Shown piece after piece: positions 12,771-15,562 of a stretch of DNA of 15,562 bases. Below the pieces are notes generated by a model. It did no database searches and was not told the origin of the DNA. It was given only the letters and a program-made list of their open reading frames with translations. Positions within the stretch are counted from its first letter, which is position 1, and each line of letters starts with the position of its first letter. The position numbers were made by a program, and so were the translations under genes. The stretch comes from RGIG6353 sp045535585 (lineage in GTDB: Bacteria > Bacillota > Clostridia > Oscillospirales > SIG627). The DNA lies in assembly GCA_045535585.1 (NCBI GenBank), contig JAZSLY010000110.1, positions 1-15,562 on the forward strand, in the 5' to 3' direction.

Positions 12771-15136
12771 AAAAAATTATTGCCTTGCTTTTGGCGCTCA
12801 CCGCACTTTTCGCCCTTGCCTCCTGCTCGGGCACGAAAAAGTCAAAGGGACCCGAAAAGGTAGTCCTTGAAAATTCCTACCTCTCACGGAAGATAAACCT
12901 CCCCGAAGGCACGCAGTTTTATAACGTGGTGCTCTCGTCAGACAGCGTATTCCTCCGTGGCTCCAAGGAGGTCAAGTCCACCAATGAATTCGGGGAGGAG
13001 ACAAGCGAGTGGTTAGAGGTGGTTTCGGTTTCCGACAGAAATTTTGGCGAAATAAAGGAGATATTCACCTTTAAGAGCGAATACGAATGGGACGAGGTGA
13101 CCCGTGAGAGCACCTCCAACTATATGAACAATATATACCCCGACGGTAAGGGTGGAATGTTCGTTGACATTGTCTACTCTCACAACTACCCCGTTGACGA
13201 GGTCACGGGCGAGTGGGGATATGAAAGCTATTCCATTCTTTCAAGGTATGACGCCACGGGCGCACTTATTGACGAGATAAGAACCGACGGCATCTTCGCC
13301 CAGATAACCGATAAAAAGGCGGAAGAAGAAAATATGACCTACATAAACCGTGTGTTCTGCACCGACGACGGTCTTTTGGGTCTTATTACTCCTGCCCGTG
13401 TAATCTACGTTGACGAAAATGAAAAATTAGTACAGACCAGTGCATTCGAGGAGTATTCATATAACGAAATTTATCCTCTCCCCAACGGCAATTTCCGTTC
13501 AATCGAATGGGATTGGGACAAGGAAGTGCCCACCGTTGACGTTAAGGAATACGACAGAGCTACGGGCGAGACCCGAGTACTTGTGTCTCTTGACAATCAG
13601 AACGGCAACGTTTTCCTCGGTGCTGACGGCAACGTTTACGTCAACGACTCCACCGACCTTTCCCGCGTGGATTTAAAGACGGGAGAGATTTCGCCCTTTA
13701 TGAACTGGCTCAACTCCGACGTAAACTCCGACAGAATAGGCGGAATGTTTATGGACGACGACGGAATTTATCTTATGGAGTACGACTCAAACTACGAGGG
13801 CACTCACATTCTTCATATGACTCCTGCCTCTGACGGCGACTTGGTGGAAAAGTATATTATCACCCTTGCCACCGACTACATCACCACAGAGCTGAAGGAT
13901 ATGATAATCAACTATAACAGATCCTCTGCCGACTACCGAATTTCCGTCAAGGCCTACGGCTACGGCGACGAGGGTGCGGACAATTTTGACCGTGATATTC
14001 TGGCAGGCGATATTCCCGACCTTGTTTACCTCAACAACATCGACGTGGCAAAGTACGCCACCAAGAATCTTTTCCTTGATTTAGGGGAAATGCTTGAAAA
14101 TGACGAGGATATCTCAAGGGACGATTTTCTCCCCAATATTCTTTCCGTTGCGGAAATAAAGGGTAAGCTCTACCGTATGCCCATCAGCTTCTCCACCAGA
14201 AGCATCGTAGGTAAGAAGAGCATCGTGGGCGATATGACGCCTTTTAATTGGCAAGCTCTTCTTGACCTGCAAAGGCAGTATCCCGATGCAAAGCTCTTCG
14301 GCGATTTTGACAGAACATCTTTAATGAACAGCTTTTTCCCTCTTGTGCTGGAGGACTTTATCGACTACGACAACGCTACCTGTAACTTTACCGACGGCAG
14401 CTTTGCACGCTTCCTTGAATTTGCAAAGAGCTTCCCCAAGGAGTTCCCCGAGGATTATTGGGAGAATATAGATTGGGAAATTTATCAGGACAGATTTAAG
14501 AACGACGAGGAGCTTTTATATCCCATATACCTTTCGGGCTTCACGGGCAGAGGCTACGTGAAGGAGCAGTTCGGCGACGAGGTTTCCTACGTGGGCTACC
14601 CCGTAGTGAGCGACGGCAACGGTATGACGGTTGTGTTCGACGCACAGTTTGCTATCGGTGCTAAATCCAACTACAAAACGCAGGCTTGGGACTTTATCAA
14701 GTCTCTTGTTTCAGAGGAGTATCAGGAAAACGATATCTGGAATTTTCCCGTTTTAAAGAGCGTTTACGAGAAGAAGAAGGCAGAGGCAATTGAGCTTCTG
14801 ACCCCCAAGCCCGAGGACGAGAACACCGACGGTGAATTCGACGAGGACTTTGTGGTTGACGATATGGTGGTTATGCCAAGAGTCACCTACGGCAAGATGA
14901 TAGACTCGGTTTATCCGATTATGCCTGAAGAGGAGCTCTACCGTGACACCGTGGAGGACGTGGAGTCCCTTGACGCTATGGTGCAAGGGGCATCCAGACT
15001 TGCAAGATACAACGATCCCGTGGTGGATATTATCACCGCCGAGATGGGCGCCTACTTTGACGGAGTCAAGTCGGCGGACGAGACTTGTAGGATTATTGAG
15101 AGTAGGGTGAGGTTGTATCTCTCCGAATTAAGTTAA
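12767..15136 (+). CDS. Lipoprotein with beta-propeller-like region fused to a family 1 solute-binding domain
   Basis: A 789-residue surface lipoprotein. The signal peptide ends in lipobox LASC, with Cys20 as the lipidated residue. Residues about 40-350 hold repeated strand-rich segments of roughly 50 residues with Asp/Gly turns (for example DGKGGMFVD, DDGLLGLIT, GADGNVYVND, DDDGIYLMEY), which suggests a beta-propeller. From about 360 the protein matches extracellular solute-binding protein family 1: ITTELKDMIINYN, ILAGDIPDLVYLNN near 411, GKLYRMPISFS near 470 and AQFAIGAKSNYKTQAWDFIK near 625. An acidic insert lies at about 680-700. Ordinary family members are 400-450 residues. It presumably delivers substrate to the two permeases; the propeller may bind a polymer or the adaptor. 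AAGGAA is six bases before the ATG. Propeller assignment is inference. Confidence 0.88.
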   Translation: MKKIIALLLALTALFALASCSGTKKSKGPEKVVLENSYLSRKINLPEGTQFYNVVLSSDSVFLRGSKEVKSTNEFGEETSEWLEVVSVSDRNFGEIKEIFTFKSEYEWDEVTRESTSNYMNNIYPDGKGGMFVDIVYSHNYPVDEVTGEWGYESYSILSRYDATGALIDEIRTDGIFAQITDKKAEEENMTYINRVFCTDDGLLGLITPARVIYVDENEKLVQTSAFEEYSYNEIYPLPNGNFRSIEWDWDKEVPTVDVKEYDRATGETRVLVSLDNQNGNVFLGADGNVYVNDSTDLSRVDLKTGEISPFMNWLNSDVNSDRIGGMFMDDDGIYLMEYDSNYEGTHILHMTPASDGDLVEKYIITLATDYITTELKDMIINYNRSSADYRISVKAYGYGDEGADNFDRDILAGDIPDLVYLNNIDVAKYATKNLFLDLGEMLENDEDISRDDFLPNILSVAEIKGKLYRMPISFSTRSIVGKKSIVGDMTPFNWQALLDLQRQYPDAKLFGDFDRTSLMNSFFPLVLEDFIDYDNATCNFTDGSFARFLEFAKSFPKEFPEDYWENIDWEIYQDRFKNDEELLYPIYLSGFTGRGYVKEQFGDEVSYVGYPVVSDGNGMTVVFDAQFAIGAKSNYKTQAWDFIKSLVSEEYQENDIWNFPVLKSVYEKKKAEAIELLTPKPEDENTDGEFDEDFVVDDMVVMPRVTYGKMIDSVYPIMPEEELYRDTVEDVESLDAMVQGASRLARYNDPVVDIITAEMGAYFDGVKSADETCRIIESRVRLYLSELS

Positions 15137-15244
15137 TTCACGGACTTAGATAAAACGGTGACACCGAAAAAACAAAAAAAGAATATTTGAGAAGAAATAT
15201 TTATCTGCAAAGATTAAACTTTTCAAATATCGCAATTTATAGGA

Positions 15245-15279
15245 AGAAAGGCTTGAAATATCAAGCCTTTCTTTTTTTA
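15245..15279 (+). terminator. Rho-independent terminator of the transporter operon
   Basis: AGAAAGGCTTGA (15245-15256) and TCAAGCCTTTCT (15261-15272) form a perfect 12-bp stem with an AATA loop, followed by a run of T to 15278. It lies about 110 bases after the lipoprotein stop codon. The 3' leader between (15137-15244) is A-rich with only a tiny CGGT/ACCG hairpin. Confidence 0.88.
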
Positions 15280-15365
15280 CTTTTTTGTTTTTTCTTTGCA
15301 CGAACTTCCCCTCTCGTCGTACGTTTGTACGCCTTCGGGGTCAGTATCGCGCAATCTCCCACTTT

Positions 15366-15379
15366 TTTTCCTGCGCCCT
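15366..15379. repeat. 14-bp direct repeat, copy 1
   Basis: TTTTCCTGCGCCCT occurs here and again exactly at 15549-15562, at the very end of the window, 183 bp apart. Just after this copy, GCCC TATT GGGC (15375-15386) nested in TGCGC/GCGCA can fold into a small hairpin. The two copies bracket the hairpin array, as if they were boundaries or units of a larger repeat. Confidence 0.65.
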
Positions 15380-15432
15380 ATTGGGCAAAAGCGCAAGGGT
15401 AGAAATTCCATACATAGTATAAATTTAAATCT

Positions 15433-15468
15433 GTTTAGCGGATTTTCCGCTAAACTTCCTTAATTTGC
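15433..15468. repeat. Dispersed intergenic module, right copy, with a perfect hairpin
   Basis: GTTTAGCGGA (15433-15442) and TCCGCTAAAC (15446-15455) form a perfect 10-bp stem with a TTT loop. The segment 15441-15468 matches the left-end module at 133-162. No U-tract follows, so it is not a classical terminator. It leads directly into the 21-bp hairpin array. Confidence 0.6.
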
Positions 15469-15548
15469 GCAAAGCGCAACATCATTTCTCCGAAGGAGAA
15501 CATCATTGATGTGGAGCATCACATCATTTGACCGAAGGTCAAACATCG
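15465..15548. repeat. Array of four mini-hairpins with an exact 21-bp period
   Basis: Each unit is a 6-bp arm, a 3-base loop and a complementary 6-bp arm, followed by a CATCAT spacer (CATCG after the last). Units: TTGCGC-AAA-GCGCAA (15465-15479), TTCTCC-GAA-GGAGAA (15486-15500), TGATGT-GGA-GCATCA (15507-15521, closing T-G wobble) and TTGACC-GAA-GGTCAA (15528-15542). Hairpin centres at 15472, 15493, 15514 and 15535 are exactly 21 bp apart. Stem sequences differ while pairing is kept. It may continue beyond the window. No coding potential explains it. Confidence 0.85.
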
Positions 15549-15562
15549 TTTTCCTGCGCCCT

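Larger units (their letters stand above)
15280..15562. other. Non-coding tail carrying intergenic repeats
   Basis: After the operon terminator no credible gene is present. The stretch 15300-15365 contains a small CGTAC/GTACG hairpin (about 15318-15331) and a C/T-rich segment. The rest is occupied by the 14-bp direct repeats, the dispersed module and the hairpin array. No start codon with a ribosome binding site and supported frame is seen. Confidence 0.6.

Noticed and set aside
15152..15170. Minus-strand terminator from the CGGTGACACCG palindrome
   Set aside because: The usable stem is only four base pairs, and no minus-strand gene ends here.
15187..15402. 71-codon open frame after the transporter operon
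   Set aside because: It runs through the operon terminator, has no protein-like composition and no convincing ribosome binding site.
15395..15423. Promoter with TATAAA at 15418 in the right-hand tail
   Set aside because: No -35-like sequence lies at 16-18 bp upstream, and there is no gene in the window for it to serve.
15465..15548. CRISPR array
   Set aside because: The constant part is only CATCAT and the variable parts are self-complementary; repeat and spacer lengths are far too short and no cas genes are present.

Overview
The window looks like a chromosomal stretch of a Gram-positive, gut- or rumen-type clostridium (Oscillospirales or Christensenellales-like). This is inferred from strong AGGAGG-type ribosome binding sites, near-consensus TTGNNN-17-TATAAT promoters, a clostridial-style lipoprotein signal, MalF/MalG-type permeases and AT-rich, repeat-laden gene borders. 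I cannot name the species. There are no tRNA or rRNA genes, CRISPR arrays, transposases or phage genes.

Region 1 (1-1040): a repeat-rich intergenic stretch, then an Mrp/NBP35-type P-loop ATPase on the minus strand with its own promoter and a strong palindromic terminator. It is transcribed divergently from everything else.

Region 2 (1124-7725): a tightly packed plus-strand catabolic cluster. One promoter drives a TIM-barrel sugar isomerase/epimerase-like protein, an AbgB-like M20 amidohydrolase, an enolase-superfamily enzyme of the N-succinylamino acid racemase/OSBS subfamily with all catalytic residues visible, and an AraC-family regulator with a cupin sensor domain. A second promoter then drives a phosphotriesterase-related metallohydrolase and an M24 'pita-bread' protein that has lost most of the peptidase metal ligands. 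Together they suggest uptake and breakdown of an N-acylated amino acid, amide or lactone-like compound; the substrate is unknown.

Region 3 (7812-15279): a five-gene, overlapping or nearly overlapping operon with its own promoter and a perfect terminator. It encodes two MalF/MalG-type importer permeases, a 713-residue HlyD/MacA-type adaptor with a very long coiled coil, a shortened MacB/FtsX-like membrane protein (two membrane helices around a periplasmic-core-like domain), and a large lipoprotein that joins a beta-propeller-like region to a family 1 solute-binding domain. No ATPase is encoded. Importer parts mixed with export-machine parts in one operon is the most unusual protein-level observation.

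Region 4 (15280-15562): a non-coding tail ending in a striking array of four miniature hairpins with an exact 21-bp period (6-bp stem, 3-nt loop, 6-bp stem, CATCAT spacer). The stem sequences differ from unit to unit but pairing is preserved. A 14-bp direct repeat flanks it, and a short module just upstream recurs at the left end of the window, so both ends carry related dispersed intergenic repeats.
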